A DNA stretch of 64,000 bases from NCBI GenBank assembly GCA_014843695.1, contig CM026401.1, positions 24,260,597-24,324,596 on the forward strand, read 5' to 3'. Source of the DNA: Archivesica marissinica. Lineage: Eukaryota; Mollusca; Bivalvia; Venerida; Vesicomyidae. This document shows, piece by piece, positions 13,201 to 24,774 of the stretch. Position 1 is the first letter of the stretch, and each line of letters starts with the position of its first letter. A program made the translations under genes and the position numbers. Below the pieces are notes generated by a model, which saw only the letters and a list, made by a program, of their open reading frames with translations, was not told where the DNA came from and did not search any database.

Positions 13201-13683
13201 ACCGATTAGGAGGACCTTACCTTGAACATGATATTTTTCTATATCAGTTTCAATTTGTTCAAATACATCAAAATCATTGTTAAGGTTTCTGAGTACATTT
13301 GATTGTTGTGGTGGTATATAAATACCGCATAAATAAACATCAGTTTCAAAATGAAATAGGCTTTTACAAAGCTTTAACCACATACTGCCACTTTGGTGTG
13401 TTTCCACTAGTGTTATCGTCTCTTGCAAATACGATTTACAATATATAGTGATGCCGCCACTGAAACGTCCTTTCTTAGTATGGGGCGATTTATTACCAAA
13501 TAGGTGATAGGCAAAATATCCATGAATGTCTAAATTATAATGAGAATTTCGTGACAGCCATGTTTCAGTCAGTATTATTATATCATGATTATAAATAATG
13601 TCAAGAAAATCTGGATCCGATAATTTACGTATTAGTCCATTTATATTCCACGAAATAATGTTCAACTGCTCTTCATGACTTCC
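10284..13683 (-). pseudogene. LINE ORF2: endonuclease plus reverse transcriptase, one frameshift
   Basis: The reading frame opens directly after the ORF1 TAG, in the same frame. Codons GSHEEQ precede LNIISWNINGL with no ATG. Endonuclease signatures are WNINGL, LTETWL, GDLNCR, VVDYCLL and LSDHCAL. Reverse transcriptase shows SPGTDQLIAKVF, FRGITLNN, AYLDWQMMFD (motif A) and FADDAVVF (motif C), and the C-terminus has a C-x2-C-x8-H-x4-C cluster (CIYC...C). A single frameshift lies at about 11701-11738, just after motif A, where the frame moves into GLWGKLLNSN. Otherwise about 1,130 codons are open. Cells would need readthrough, reinitiation or a non-AUG start to make ORF2. The frameshift inactivates this copy unless it is an assembly error. 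Confidence 0.85.
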
Positions 13684-14841
13684 CTAGTGCGCCGAGGATA
13701 CCGGCCTCATGTACTGCTGCCCATTGATGTAAAGTTTGTCTGCAACGAGCTTAACTTTATGTCCTTTGCGCTTTTCGGTTTGCATGACTGGGTACAGATC
13801 TCGACGGGCTTCTCTCCATTCCTTCGGAAGCTGGATTCCCACACCATGGTTGGTTTTCTTCAAGTCGTCTTTGACTGTGTAGGATGTGGTTTGAACCGTC
13901 TCGCGTTCAGAGTAACTGTGAAATTTAACAACTATTGGGCGGGGTTTCTTCGAATACTCCGGATTGCCCATTCTGTGTGCACGGTCAAACGCCATGCTGT
14001 CACTATCTACCTTTAAATAGTTTTTGATGAAATCTTTCACAAGGGCTTCGCTGTTTTCGGGTTCCGTGGTAACAGAATCTCCGTGCTGTGGTCTGTGAGT
14101 TTCAGGAATGCCATAGAATATTAGATTCTCTCTCATATTACGATATTCACCATCTAGAACTCGGTCTGTTGTGGATTCCTGTTGTGTTTCCAGTGTTCTT
14201 ATTTGTTTTTGAAGGGTTGCGCACGAGTCTTGGATACCTTTAACATTGGCTCTGACTGACTTCGTTTCAGTCGATTGTTGGTCATATTGATTACTTATAT
14301 AGGCGCTAGCATTTTCGACATCAATAACCCGCTTGTCAATGGCACTTACTTTTATTTCTAGATCATTGAGTTTTGAGCTTATAGAGTTCACGGTTTTTTC
14401 CACATGTTCGATCCTTGCCACTGTACATTTAATGCTCTGTATATCTTCCATCATGCTCACAGCCCACGGAGGAGGTTCGACTCCGGGCGTGACAACTGGT
14501 ACGTAGGGTAGGGTATACTGTCTTTGAGGCGTAGTAAACTGACCAGGGGTAGACCCAGGGTATGCTTGTGGAGTATAGTTCATGTTTACTAGATACGGAG
14601 AGTCTGTTGGTGTGTAACTACTCGGAGATGGATTTTTAAGCTTCAAACGTTTACTCACTTCATCAGTTCCATGTTGCGCTGTCGTGTGTACGTGTTGATC
14701 ATTTGTATCCAAAGTTCGTGTAATGTGTTCACGGTCCTGAGCACGAGAATTTTCACTATTGTCCGCACACAATGGGGAAATTTGTTTTCGTTTATTTTTC
14801 TTCCCAGAATTGTTATTCTGATGTTTTCCTTTCGGTGGCAT
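13684..14841 (-). CDS. LINE ORF1 protein (coiled coil plus RNA-binding-like region)
   Basis: A 385-residue frame starting at MPPKGKHQ. The N-terminus is basic and rich in N/K/G (residues 1-25), followed by a P/T/Y-rich low-complexity region (about 75-125). A heptad-rich stretch (about 130-225) looks like a coiled coil. The C-terminal half contains a NLIFYGIPE-type element, then FDRAHRMG and a DLYPVM...GHKVKLVADKLYING end. This order is typical of L1-like ORF1 proteins, which bind the element's RNA as multimers. The frame is intact. It ends at a TAG (13684-13686) that is in frame with ORF2. Confidence 0.85.
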   Translation of the reverse strand: MPPKGKHQNNNSGKKNKRKQISPLCADNSENSRAQDREHITRTLDTNDQHVHTTAQHGTDEVSKRLKLKNPSPSSYTPTDSPYLVNMNYTPQAYPGSTPGQFTTPQRQYTLPYVPVVTPGVEPPPWAVSMMEDIQSIKCTVARIEHVEKTVNSISSKLNDLEIKVSAIDKRVIDVENASAYISNQYDQQSTETKSVRANVKGIQDSCATLQKQIRTLETQQESTTDRVLDGEYRNMRENLIFYGIPETHRPQHGDSVTTEPENSEALVKDFIKNYLKVDSDSMAFDRAHRMGNPEYSKKPRPIVVKFHSYSERETVQTTSYTVKDDLKKTNHGVGIQLPKEWREARRDLYPVMQTEKRKGHKVKLVADKLYINGQQYMRPVSSAH

Positions 14842-14965
14842 GAGGAAACAACACTTTAACTCTATTACACCAAAAATTTACGACAATAAGTCCTTATTTT
14901 TTAATTTAATTCCAAATAATTGTCGGAGTTTAAATTCCATGTCACACCATGAAGGGAGATAACTC

Positions 14966-15133
14966 ATATATAGCTGTATTATATATAACTGTATTATATA
15001 TAGCTGTATTATATATAACTGTATTATATATAGCTGTATTATATATAGCTGTATTATATATAGCTGTAATATATATAGCTGTATTATATATAGCTGTATT
15101 ATATAGCTGTATTGTATATAGCTGTATTATATA
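14966..15133. repeat. 15-bp AT-rich minisatellite, middle segment
   Basis: The same GCTGTATTATATATA array between the LINE and the Tc1 transposon. Short frames that read as repeated IAVLY or NTAIY peptides are products of the 15-bp periodicity. Confidence 0.95.
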
Positions 15134-16615
15134 CTGAGTCAAAAAAGAAACGATACCAAACTAAAAATGACGTAAAACGGATAAAACCATAGAAAGGTTT
15201 AATATATTATTACGTATCAGTACCGGGTTACTTATTGCAACGTCAGCCAACCATAAACACAGGTAAATAAACACCCGATAATCCTGGAACGCCGAATTTC
15301 CGATTTGCACGTGCTCCTCAACAAAGACAACTTCCTACACATGTACAAATCGGAAAACCGGTTTATTGTACTGGTATTGCATTATCATCGAGGAAAAACA
15401 CCTTACATACCCATTGTTACCTCTAACAAAATGCCTAGGCTAAACCGCAATCAGAGAATGCGTGCCATTGGCATGATTGACGGCGGTTTACGTCAGCGTT
15501 ACGTCGCAAATCGATTCGGGGTTACGCGGATCACGATAACACGTCTACTTCGACGTTATCGAACACATGGATCGGTGGACGACCGTCCAAGATCTGGTCT
15601 ACCACGTGTGACGACGCGTGAACAGGACCGTCACATTCGGACGTCACATTTACGTGACCGGTTCCTACCTGCTACGCACACAGCTGCTGTTACTCCTGGG
15701 ATGACCAACAATCGCATCAGTGCACAAACAGTCAGGAACCGGCTCGGTGAACGTGGCATTCGTGCCTATCGGCCATACGTTGGACCCATCCTGACACGAC
15801 GTCACCGTGACGTACGGCGGGAATGGACGTGCTCGCTGGACTCGGTTACAGTGGAATTCGGTTCTGTTTGCGTCGAGCGGATGGCAGAGAGTGGGTATAT
15901 CGCAGACGCGGTGAACGTTACGCCGACGCATGTGTACGTCAGGTCGATCTGTTCGGGGGCGGAAGCGCTATGGCGTGGGGCGGTATCACCTTCGGCAGTC
16001 GCACTGAACTGTTAGTGGTGGACGGGAACCTAAACGCCCAGCGGTACTGTGATGAGATCATTGCGCCAGTTGTTGTGCCGTTCTTTAACGCCAACAGAAA
16101 CGTCACACTGTTCCAACAGGACAACGCCAGGTGTCATATTGCTCGGATTTCCACCACATTATTGGAGCAGAACAATATTGAAACCCTACCGTGGCCTGCT
16201 TTGTCACCAGACTTATCACCCATAGAACATGTGTGGGATACGTTAGACCGCCGCGTCAGACGACGTCAGCTGGTAACGTTAAACCAACTGAGGGATGTTT
16301 TGCGTCAGGAGTGGACAAATATTGACCAGCAAGAGATTCAGACACTCTTCCGTTCGATGCGACGGCGGTGCATTGCAGTTAGAGACGCAAATGGTGCCCA
16401 TGCTCGGTATTGACGTCTGTGTGAAAACTCCATTAGACCCCTGTCCGACGAATTACGTCATCACGCAGCAGACAGTTTCGGAGGCTCATTATGCTTTATG
16501 TGCTCCTCTTTCAAACATGTTGGACTATCATCTTATGAATTTTCAAAGAATTTTCTTAATAAATGTTGAAATTATAGACACATAAACACCAGGTATCGTT
16601 TCTTTTTTGACTCAG
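15134..16615 (+). mobile_element. Tc1-like transposon with perfect 24-bp TIRs and TA target duplication
   Basis: The element is 1,482 bp. Both ends carry the same 24-bp terminal inverted repeat beginning CTGAGTCAAAAAAG and ending GATACC, flanked by TA at 15132-15133 and 16616-16617. TA target duplication and this size are standard for Tc1/mariner. It lies in the 15-bp minisatellite, which is rich in TA targets. Perfect TIRs suggest it could still be moved in trans, although its own transposase is broken. Confidence 0.95.
15431..16413 (+). pseudogene. Tc1-type transposase (DD34E), internally deleted
   Basis: The N-terminus (MPRLNRNQ...) carries a helix-turn-helix DNA-binding region (about residues 1-60, including GVTRITITRLLRRY) and a GRPR-like element (DRPRSGLPR). 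The catalytic core is read from 15843 in another frame: AMAWGGI, LFQQDNARCH with the second Asp, and SPDLSPIEHVWD with the Glu. The Asp-Glu spacing is 34 residues, so this is Tc1 type. Around 15830-15875 three frames are used in turn (VRREWT, then RWTRLQWNS, then RFCLRRADG). The short stretch that should hold the first catalytic Asp (SDES-like) is missing. This gives a non-functional enzyme. The ATG at 15431 is chosen because the HTH begins there. Confidence 0.9.
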
Positions 16616-19600
16616 TATATATAGCTGTATTATATATAGCTGTGCTGTATTATATATAGCTGTATTATATATAGCTGTGCTGTATTATATATAACTGTAT
16701 TATATATAACTGTATTATATATAGCTGTATTATATATAGCTGTATTATATATAGCTGTATTATATATAACTGTATTATAGCTGTATTATATATAACTGTA
16801 TTATATATAACTGTATTATATATAGCTGTATTATATATAGCTGTGCTGTATTATATATAGCTGTATTATATATAGCTGTATTATATATAACTGCATTATA
16901 TATAGCTGTATTATATATAGCTGTATTATATATAGCTGTATTATATATAGCTGTATTATATATAGCTGTGCTGTATTATATATAGCTGTATTATATATAG
17001 CTGTATTATAGCTGTATTATATATAGCTGTATTATAGCTGTATTATATATAACTGTATTATATATAGCTGTATTATATATAGCTGTATTATATATAGCTG
17101 TATTATATATAGCTGTATTATATATAGCTGTGCTGTATTATATATAGCTGTATTATATATAGCTGTATTATAGCTGTATTATATATAACTGTATTATATA
17201 TAGCTGTATTATATATAGCTTTATTATATATAGCTGTATTATATATAGCTGTATTATATATAGCTGTATTATATATAGCTGTATTATAGCTGTATTATAT
17301 ATAGCTGTATTATATATAGCTGTATTATATATAGCTGTATTATATATAGCTGTATTATATATAGCTGTATTATATATAACTGTATTATATATAGCTGTAT
17401 TATATATAACTGTATTATATATAGTTGTATTATATATAACTGTATTATATATAGCTGTATTATATATAGCTGTGCTGTATTATATATAGCTGTATTATAT
17501 ATAGCTGTATTATATATAGCTGTGCTGTATTATATATAGCTGTATTATATATAACTGTATTATATATAGCTGTATTATATATAGCTGTATTATATATAGC
17601 TGTATTATATATAGCTGTATTATATATAGCTGTGCTGTATTATATATAGCTGTATTATATATAGCTGTATTATATATAGCTGTATTATATATAGCTGTAT
17701 TATAGCTGTATTATATATAACTGTATTATATATAGCTGTATTATATATAGCTGTATTATATATAGCTGTATTATATATAGCTGTATTATATATAGCTGTA
17801 TTATATATAGCTGTATTATATATAGCTGTATTATATATAACTGTATTATATATAGCTGTATTATATATAGCTGTATTATATATAGCTGTATTATATATAC
17901 GCTGTATTATATATAGCTGTATTATATATAGCTGTATTATATATAGCTGTATTATATATAGCTGTATTATATATAGCTGTATTATATATAACTGTATTAT
18001 ATATAGCTGTATTATATTAACTGTATTATATATAGCTGTATTATAGCTGTATTATATATAGCTGTATTATATATAGCTGTATTATATATAGCTGTATTAT
18101 ATATAACTGTATTATATAAGCTGTATAATATATAACTGTATATATATAGTTGTATTATATATAACTGTATTATATATAGCTGTATTATATATAGCTGTGC
18201 TGTATTATATATAGCTGTATTATATAAATGTATATATATAGCTGTTTATATATAGCTGTATTATATATAGCTGTGCTGTATTAATATAGCTGTATTATAT
18301 ATAGCTGTATTATATATAGCTGTATTATATATAGCTGTATTATAGCTGTATTATATATAGCTGTATTATATATAGCTGTATTATATATAGCTGTATTATA
18401 TATAGCTGTATTATATATAGCTGTGCTGTATTATATATAGCTGTATTATATATAACTGTATTATATATAGCTGTATTATATATAACTGTATTATATATAG
18501 CTGTATTATATATAGCTGTATTATATATAGCTGTATTATATATAGCTGTATTATATATAGCTGTATTATATATAACTGCATTATATATAGCTGTATTATA
18601 TATAACTGTATTATATATAGCTGTATTATATATAACTGTATTATATATAGCTGTATTATATATAGCTGTATTATATATAGCTGTATTATATATAGCTGTA
18701 TTATGTATAGATGTGCTGTATTATATATAGCTGTATTATATATAGCTGTATTATAGCTGTATTATATATAACTGTATTATATATAGCTGTATTATATATA
18801 GCTTTATTATATATAGCTGTATTATATATAGCTGTATTATATATAGCTGTATTATATATAGCTGTATTATATATAGCTGTATTATATATAACTGCATTAT
18901 ATATAGCTGTATTATATATAACTGTATTATATATAGCTGTATTATATATAACTGTATTATATATAGCTGTATTATATATAGCTGTGCTGTATTATATATA
19001 GCTGTATTATATATAGCTGTATTATATATAGCTGTATTATATATAACTGTATTATATATAGCTGTATTATATATAGCTGTATTATATATAGCTGTAAAGC
19101 TGTATTATATATAACTGTATTATATATAAATGTATTATATATAACTGTATTATATATAGCTGTATTATATATAGCTGTATTATATATAGCTATATTATAG
19201 CTGTATTATATATAGCTGTATTATATATAACTATTATATATAGCTGTATTATATATAACTGTATTATAGCTGTATATATATAGCTGTATTATATATGCTG
19301 TATTATATATAGCTGTATTTATATAGCTGTATTATATATAACTGCATTATATATAGCTGTATTATATATACAAACTGTATTATATATAGCTGTATTATAT
19401 ATAACTGTATTATATATAACTGTATTATATATAGCTGTATTATATATAGCTGTATTATATATAACTGTATTATATATAGATGTGCTGTATTATATATAGC
19501 TGTATTATATATAGCTGTATTATAAACGCTGTATTATATATAACTGTATTATATATAACTGTATTATATATAGCTTTATTATATATAGCTTTATTATATA

Positions 19601-19888
19601 TAGCTGTATTATATATAACTGTATTATATATAACTGTATTATATATAGCTGTATTATATATAGCTGTATTATATATAACTGTATTAATATAGCTGTATTA
19701 TATATAGCTGTATTATATATAGCTGTACTGTATTATATATAGCTGTATTATATATAACTGTATTATAGCTGTATTATATATAGCTGTATTATATATAGCT
19801 GTATTATATATAGCTGTATTATATATAACTGCATTATATATAGCTGTATTATATATAGCTGTATTATATATAACTGTATTATATATAG
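16616..19888. repeat. 15-bp AT-rich minisatellite, main segment
   Basis: About 3.3 kb of GCTGTATTATATATA units with variants ACTGTATTATATATA, GCTGTGCTGTATT and short truncated units (GCTGTATTATA). It runs into a 1,000-N gap at 19889. Disorder rises near 18000-18300 and 19080-19400, where units lose or gain a few bases. No gene. Confidence 0.96.
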
Positions 19889-20888
19889 NNNNNNNNNNNN
19901 NNNNNNNNNNNNNNNNNNNNNNNNNNNNNNNNNNNNNNNNNNNNNNNNNNNNNNNNNNNNNNNNNNNNNNNNNNNNNNNNNNNNNNNNNNNNNNNNNNNN
20001 NNNNNNNNNNNNNNNNNNNNNNNNNNNNNNNNNNNNNNNNNNNNNNNNNNNNNNNNNNNNNNNNNNNNNNNNNNNNNNNNNNNNNNNNNNNNNNNNNNNN
20101 NNNNNNNNNNNNNNNNNNNNNNNNNNNNNNNNNNNNNNNNNNNNNNNNNNNNNNNNNNNNNNNNNNNNNNNNNNNNNNNNNNNNNNNNNNNNNNNNNNNN
20201 NNNNNNNNNNNNNNNNNNNNNNNNNNNNNNNNNNNNNNNNNNNNNNNNNNNNNNNNNNNNNNNNNNNNNNNNNNNNNNNNNNNNNNNNNNNNNNNNNNNN
20301 NNNNNNNNNNNNNNNNNNNNNNNNNNNNNNNNNNNNNNNNNNNNNNNNNNNNNNNNNNNNNNNNNNNNNNNNNNNNNNNNNNNNNNNNNNNNNNNNNNNN
20401 NNNNNNNNNNNNNNNNNNNNNNNNNNNNNNNNNNNNNNNNNNNNNNNNNNNNNNNNNNNNNNNNNNNNNNNNNNNNNNNNNNNNNNNNNNNNNNNNNNNN
20501 NNNNNNNNNNNNNNNNNNNNNNNNNNNNNNNNNNNNNNNNNNNNNNNNNNNNNNNNNNNNNNNNNNNNNNNNNNNNNNNNNNNNNNNNNNNNNNNNNNNN
20601 NNNNNNNNNNNNNNNNNNNNNNNNNNNNNNNNNNNNNNNNNNNNNNNNNNNNNNNNNNNNNNNNNNNNNNNNNNNNNNNNNNNNNNNNNNNNNNNNNNNN
20701 NNNNNNNNNNNNNNNNNNNNNNNNNNNNNNNNNNNNNNNNNNNNNNNNNNNNNNNNNNNNNNNNNNNNNNNNNNNNNNNNNNNNNNNNNNNNNNNNNNNN
20801 NNNNNNNNNNNNNNNNNNNNNNNNNNNNNNNNNNNNNNNNNNNNNNNNNNNNNNNNNNNNNNNNNNNNNNNNNNNNNNNNNNNNNNNN
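19889..20888. other. assembly gap of exactly 1,000 N
   Basis: A gap of 1,000 N at the right end of the 15-bp minisatellite. Unique sequence starts at 20889, so the array's right boundary is unseen. Confidence 0.98.
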
Positions 20889-21140
20889 ATTGTGTTCACT
20901 AGATATTTCGGCTGGATGAGGCTATGAACAGAACTGAACAGAACTGTCTAACCATCATAATGTAGACTACTTTGCAGGATAAACTATATATAAAGCCATT
21001 TGTTACATTTAAATTTCTAGTATGATGATGTGGTGACATCCATTTATTCGATTTAGCAGTACATTTCCAGGTAATACAATAAATTCTAAGTAGACTAATA
21101 CTCGGATGATCTTGTTATAGGATGCGTTATGCCACGGTGT

Positions 21141-21308
21141 GGCATCCGTGGTCTAGTGGTAGAGCGTCGGATTTGGAATCGAACGGTCCCGGGTTCGATA
21201 ATCGGTCACTACAATGTAGTGTCATTGAGAGCAAGGTACCTCACATAATTGCTTACTACTGGTTAACCACTTAGGTCAGCTTAGCCTACCCTAGTCCAAT
21301 TTTTTTTA
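21141..21308 (+). mobile_element. tRNA-derived SINE (family B)
   Basis: The head is tRNA-like: GTGGTCTAGTGGTAGAGCG (A box) and GTCCCGGGTTCGATAATC (B box), with an anticodon loop TTTGGAA that resembles tRNA-Pro. The 5' GGCATCC has no matching 3' acceptor strand and the sequence continues into an unrelated body ending in a T run near 21301. It is therefore a SINE or tRNA pseudogene and not a working tRNA. Confidence 0.7.
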
Positions 21309-22556
21309 TGTAGACGTCTTATTTATAGGACTAAGCATGTTCAGGAAAACATGTCTAGGTCCCGGCAAAGTGTTTGACATTAATGGAACATACATACCCT
21401 TGAGTTTCCGGTTTCCGTTATGATAAGAAATGATCGGCATTCAACACAACGAATCTTAAAACTACATAGTTTCTAAATGTATGATGTAAATAAAGTAACG
21501 TTCCTCTTTTATTCCAAATAATTAGAAATGAATATGACTACGTAAATAACAATGGGCGCTGTATTTTTACCACGACCCAGAACCGACATCTGTGGTGACT
21601 GGTACCGGAGTTTTCGTGACATTTTAGAAAATCAATTTTGCGTAACATCGAATGGGTGTAAATATAAAACTAACATGTTTTATGCAGCATGATGATAATT
21701 TCTATTATTTTGATGAATATTATTTTCATAGTTAACAATTTAACAAGCATTTTCACAATGTGGACACCTGAATTGATTACATAATCTTGTAAACCTGACT
21801 TTTGACCAGTAAATGAGGTGGGTCCAATGGTCACATAATTATATCACACTGTGCCCATTTAATTAAAAACAAGAGAGTGACATATGAATATTGCTTGTAC
21901 TTTCGCTTTGTAGGTTGTGGACTGCCATAAACTTAAAACAAAATTAAAAACTATTCCTTTAAGTACACTACAGGACACATCGTTTTGTTGACGATGACAG
22001 TAAACCACTATATGGACCTCAAAACAATATAAGAGAAGTCTTCAAAACTATCTCCCCTTACACTAACTAAAATTGTAACCCAGTCTACTGTGACCTTCAC
22101 ATTAAATGACAAGTAGGTAAACAAATCAGACGACGCAAAACAAAACTGGAAAAGGTCAATATTTTGCAGTAAATCCAATGGACAAATGGTGATGCAATAT
22201 TGCATTATGAAAGATACCGGTACCATGTTTTATACCAATAAAATGAAAATAACCGTTTACTTACGCCATCAATGATTATACGGAGCATTTTTGTTGCCAA
22301 TTATGGAAAATTACCGTTGACAGTCTCTATTCCTGATTGGTGACGTCAGAAAACACCGATCGCATGCAGTATTGTAAATACTTCCGGGGTAATGAAAACG
22401 AAGGTATCACGATTTGAGGACACTAGAGGATACATTATGGGTATATCACGGTACTATCTATTAAAAACCAAAATACAGATATACTATTATCTACCTGAAT
22501 TTAATACTCAGTTTGCTTCATACTACTACCACTTCAACATTACAAATACATAAAGA
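21309..22556. other. non-coding stretch, nothing recognised
   Basis: AT-rich unique sequence. No frame with domain character, no RNA gene and no tandem repeat are seen. Confidence 0.55.
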
Positions 22557-22568
22557 AGAAATACTATT

Positions 22569-22800
22569 TTATTTTACAACGATTGCGAAGCAAGTTTTAA
22601 CAACTTATATTAATCACTCTCGTTGGCTTGGATGAAAGCGTATATGTGGTCATTCATGTGAGAGGAAACCGGAGTACCCGGAGAAAACCCACCTGTCCGA
22701 TCTGGCGACCATCGTACCATCTCACATACTTCCCTGTCCGAGGATCGAACCGGGTCACATTGGTGAGAAGCAAGCGCGCTAACCACTGCACTAATCAGAC
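22569..22800 (-). mobile_element. tRNA-derived SINE (family C) with 12-bp target duplication
   Basis: Read on the minus strand: a tRNA-like head (GATTAGTGCAGTGGTTAGCG, then CCCGGTTCGATCC), a central GGTTTTCTCCGGGTACTCCG block, and a tail GTGATTAATATAAGTTGTTA plus CTTCGCAATCG. It is flanked by AGAAATACTATT at 22557-22568 and 22801-22812. The central block is a kind often seen in mollusc and other marine invertebrate SINEs (from memory; RUDI-type families are candidates). The tail is shared with the family A SINEs at 3298 and 4561. Confidence 0.85.
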
Positions 22801-23061
22801 AGAAATACTATTGGGAATCACTTGTGTTTGTCACGTTTTTGCCACCATCGTGTTAGCAGTTACGTAATCAGTAGTTGCAGATATACCGCGGTAAATGGCC
22901 GAGGCCCGGATTTGGGTGTTTATACAAAGGTATTCATAATAAAATTATGTGAGTATTTCATAGAGACCGTAATCTGAATAATATCTAAGTCTAGCAGTAA
23001 ATATATCATTTTAACATAAATGTAGTGGTATATACTGGTATTTCCTTGTATCCCGGGTCAT

Positions 23062-24288
23062 ATTATAGAATATTGAGCCGCCAAAATAATGACCCGCGGG
23101 TCATTATTCTATAGGAAAAAGTGACCCGCGGGTCCATATTCTATTATAGAATAATGACCCCCCTTATAGAATAATGACCCCCCCATCCCCAAAGCCTACA
23201 AAAACAATGTTATCAATATATTTTATTAATAATTGCATAAGCTATAAAATTAACAATTATCAATAAAATTATATTGAATTTATGTATGAAAAAAGACATA
23301 CACTCAACTTAATTGGTATTTGAAACCATGCAGCTCAAAATAAATACCATGAAATATCACAGTACTAACCATTCTTATCATATTCATGCATGTTCTCTTA
23401 AACTTTCCAGAAAATGTGTACAACTATATAATATGCTGTTAACCATTATAATTCTGACTGGTGTGGCTAACTAATTTTTCCACAGGTGTGAATATCCCCA
23501 TAATAAAGCAATACAACCTTATTGTTGGAGCACTGCAATCAACTGTGACACTTCCTGTGTTACATGTTTTATATCATTCATAATACATAATATTTTATTA
23601 TTGTATGAGCAAGGACAGATAACATTATGTTTTATAATGTGTGCCTCCCAGTGCAAGAAACTTTTCCATGCCATAGAATAATGACCCCCCTATGTTTACA
23701 CAGTAAGAGTGAGAGGGGTCACTTTTCCATGCCATAGAATAATGACCCCCTGTATATTAACTATATGAGTGAGGGGGGTCACTTTTCCATGCCATAGAAT
23801 AATGACCCCCCTGTATATTAACTATATGAGTGAGGTGGGGTCACTTTTCCATGCCATAGAATAATGACCCCCTGTATATTAACTATATGAGTGAAGGGGG
23901 TCACTTTTCCATGCCATAGAATAATGACCCCCCTGTATATTAACTATATGAGTGAGGTGGGGTCACTTTTCCATGCCATAGAATAATGACCCCCTGTATA
24001 TTAACTATATGAGTGAGGGGGGTCACTTTTCCATGCCATAGAATAATGACCCCCCTGTATATTAACTATATGAGTGAGGTGGGGTCACTTTTCCATGCCA
24101 TAGAATAATGACCCCCCTGTATATTAACTATATGAGTGAGGTGGGGTTACTTTTCCATGCCATAGAATAATGACCCCCCTGTATATTAACTATATGAGTG
24201 ATGGGGGTCACTTTTCCATGCCATAGAATAATGACCCCCCTGTATATTAACTATATGAGTGATGGGGGTCACTTTTCCATGCCATATC
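23062..24288 (+). repeat. left arm of the foldback-like element
   Basis: The outer part has short inverted motifs (AATGACCCGCGGGTCATT, itself palindromic) and about 450 bases of unique-looking arm. From about 23640 there are roughly 11 tandem units of 60-62 bp: CATGCCATAGAATAATGACC, CTGTATATTAACTATATGAG and GGGGTCACTTTTC. Neighbours alternate GAGGGGGG/GAGGTGGGG, giving a partial ~121-bp dimer period. Confidence 0.85.
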
Positions 24289-24478
24289 GATAAGCCAGTA
24301 AAGCGGGATGGATGAAGTCGTCCCAATTATTTTGCTCATCATTGGTATATTTTACCAATGTATGGACAAGTTTTTGATTATACCTTTCCGTTAAACCATT
24401 TGTTTAGGGGTGATATGCACTTGTTCTGCAATGGTCGATGCCAATTAGTCTGCAGATTTCGTCATTGAGCTTATTGCA
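24289..24478 (-). pseudogene. Ty3/gypsy-type integrase fragment at the centre of the foldback
   Basis: On the minus strand about 63 codons read as the C-terminal part of a retroelement integrase core: RLIGIDHCRTSAYHP, one in-frame TAA, TNGLTERYNQ (the Glu is the expected third catalytic residue), then NNWDDFIHPALLAY. No other part of an LTR element (LTRs, RT, protease) is seen. It sits exactly between the left-arm units and the inverted right-arm units. It could be captured internal sequence or a deeply deleted insertion. Confidence 0.85.
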
Positions 24479-24774
24479 AAACTATTCTATGATATGGATA
24501 GTGCCCCTGTCCCACTCATATAATCTACACATATGGGGGTGGTTATCCTCTGATATGGATAGTGACACCCTCCCACTCATATAATTTACACATATGGGGG
24601 TGATTATCCTATGATATGGATAGTGGCACCATCCCACTCATATAATCTACACATATGGGGGTGATTATTCTGTGATATGAATAGTGACACCCTCCCACTC
24701 ATATAATCTACACATACGGGGGTGATTATCCTATGATATGGATAGTGAGCCCCTCCCACTCATATAATCTACAC
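24479..24774 (-). repeat. inner right arm of the foldback-like element
   Basis: Five tandem ~61-bp units (TATGATATGGATAGTGACAC, CTCCCACTCATATAATCTAC, ACATATGGGGGTGATTAT) in the inverse orientation to the left arm. The fifth unit is cut at 24774 by a LINE and resumes at 35131. Confidence 0.85.

Larger units (their letters stand above)
10131..14965 (-). mobile_element. near-full-length two-ORF LINE (APE endonuclease, CR1/L2-like) inserted in the 15-bp minisatellite
   Basis: A 4.8-kb non-LTR retrotransposon on the minus strand: a 5' leader (14965-14842), ORF1 (14841-13684), ORF2 (13683-10284) and a short 3' UTR ending in a pentanucleotide repeat, read as (TTGTA)n on its own strand. Both flanks are the 15-bp minisatellite. 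A microsatellite 3' end and an APE endonuclease fit the CR1/L2/Jockey side of LINE phylogeny. The coiled-coil ORF1 recalls L1/Tx1 ORF1, so the clade assignment is open. Only one frameshift is visible, suggesting a recent insertion. No clear target duplication can be called because the target itself is repetitive. Confidence 0.85.

Noticed and set aside
14942..19692. Small frames reading IAVLY/NTAIY repeats
   Set aside because: Products of a 15-bp AT-rich unit.
21141..21212. Functional tRNA gene (Pro-like)
   Set aside because: The acceptor strands do not pair and a SINE body follows.
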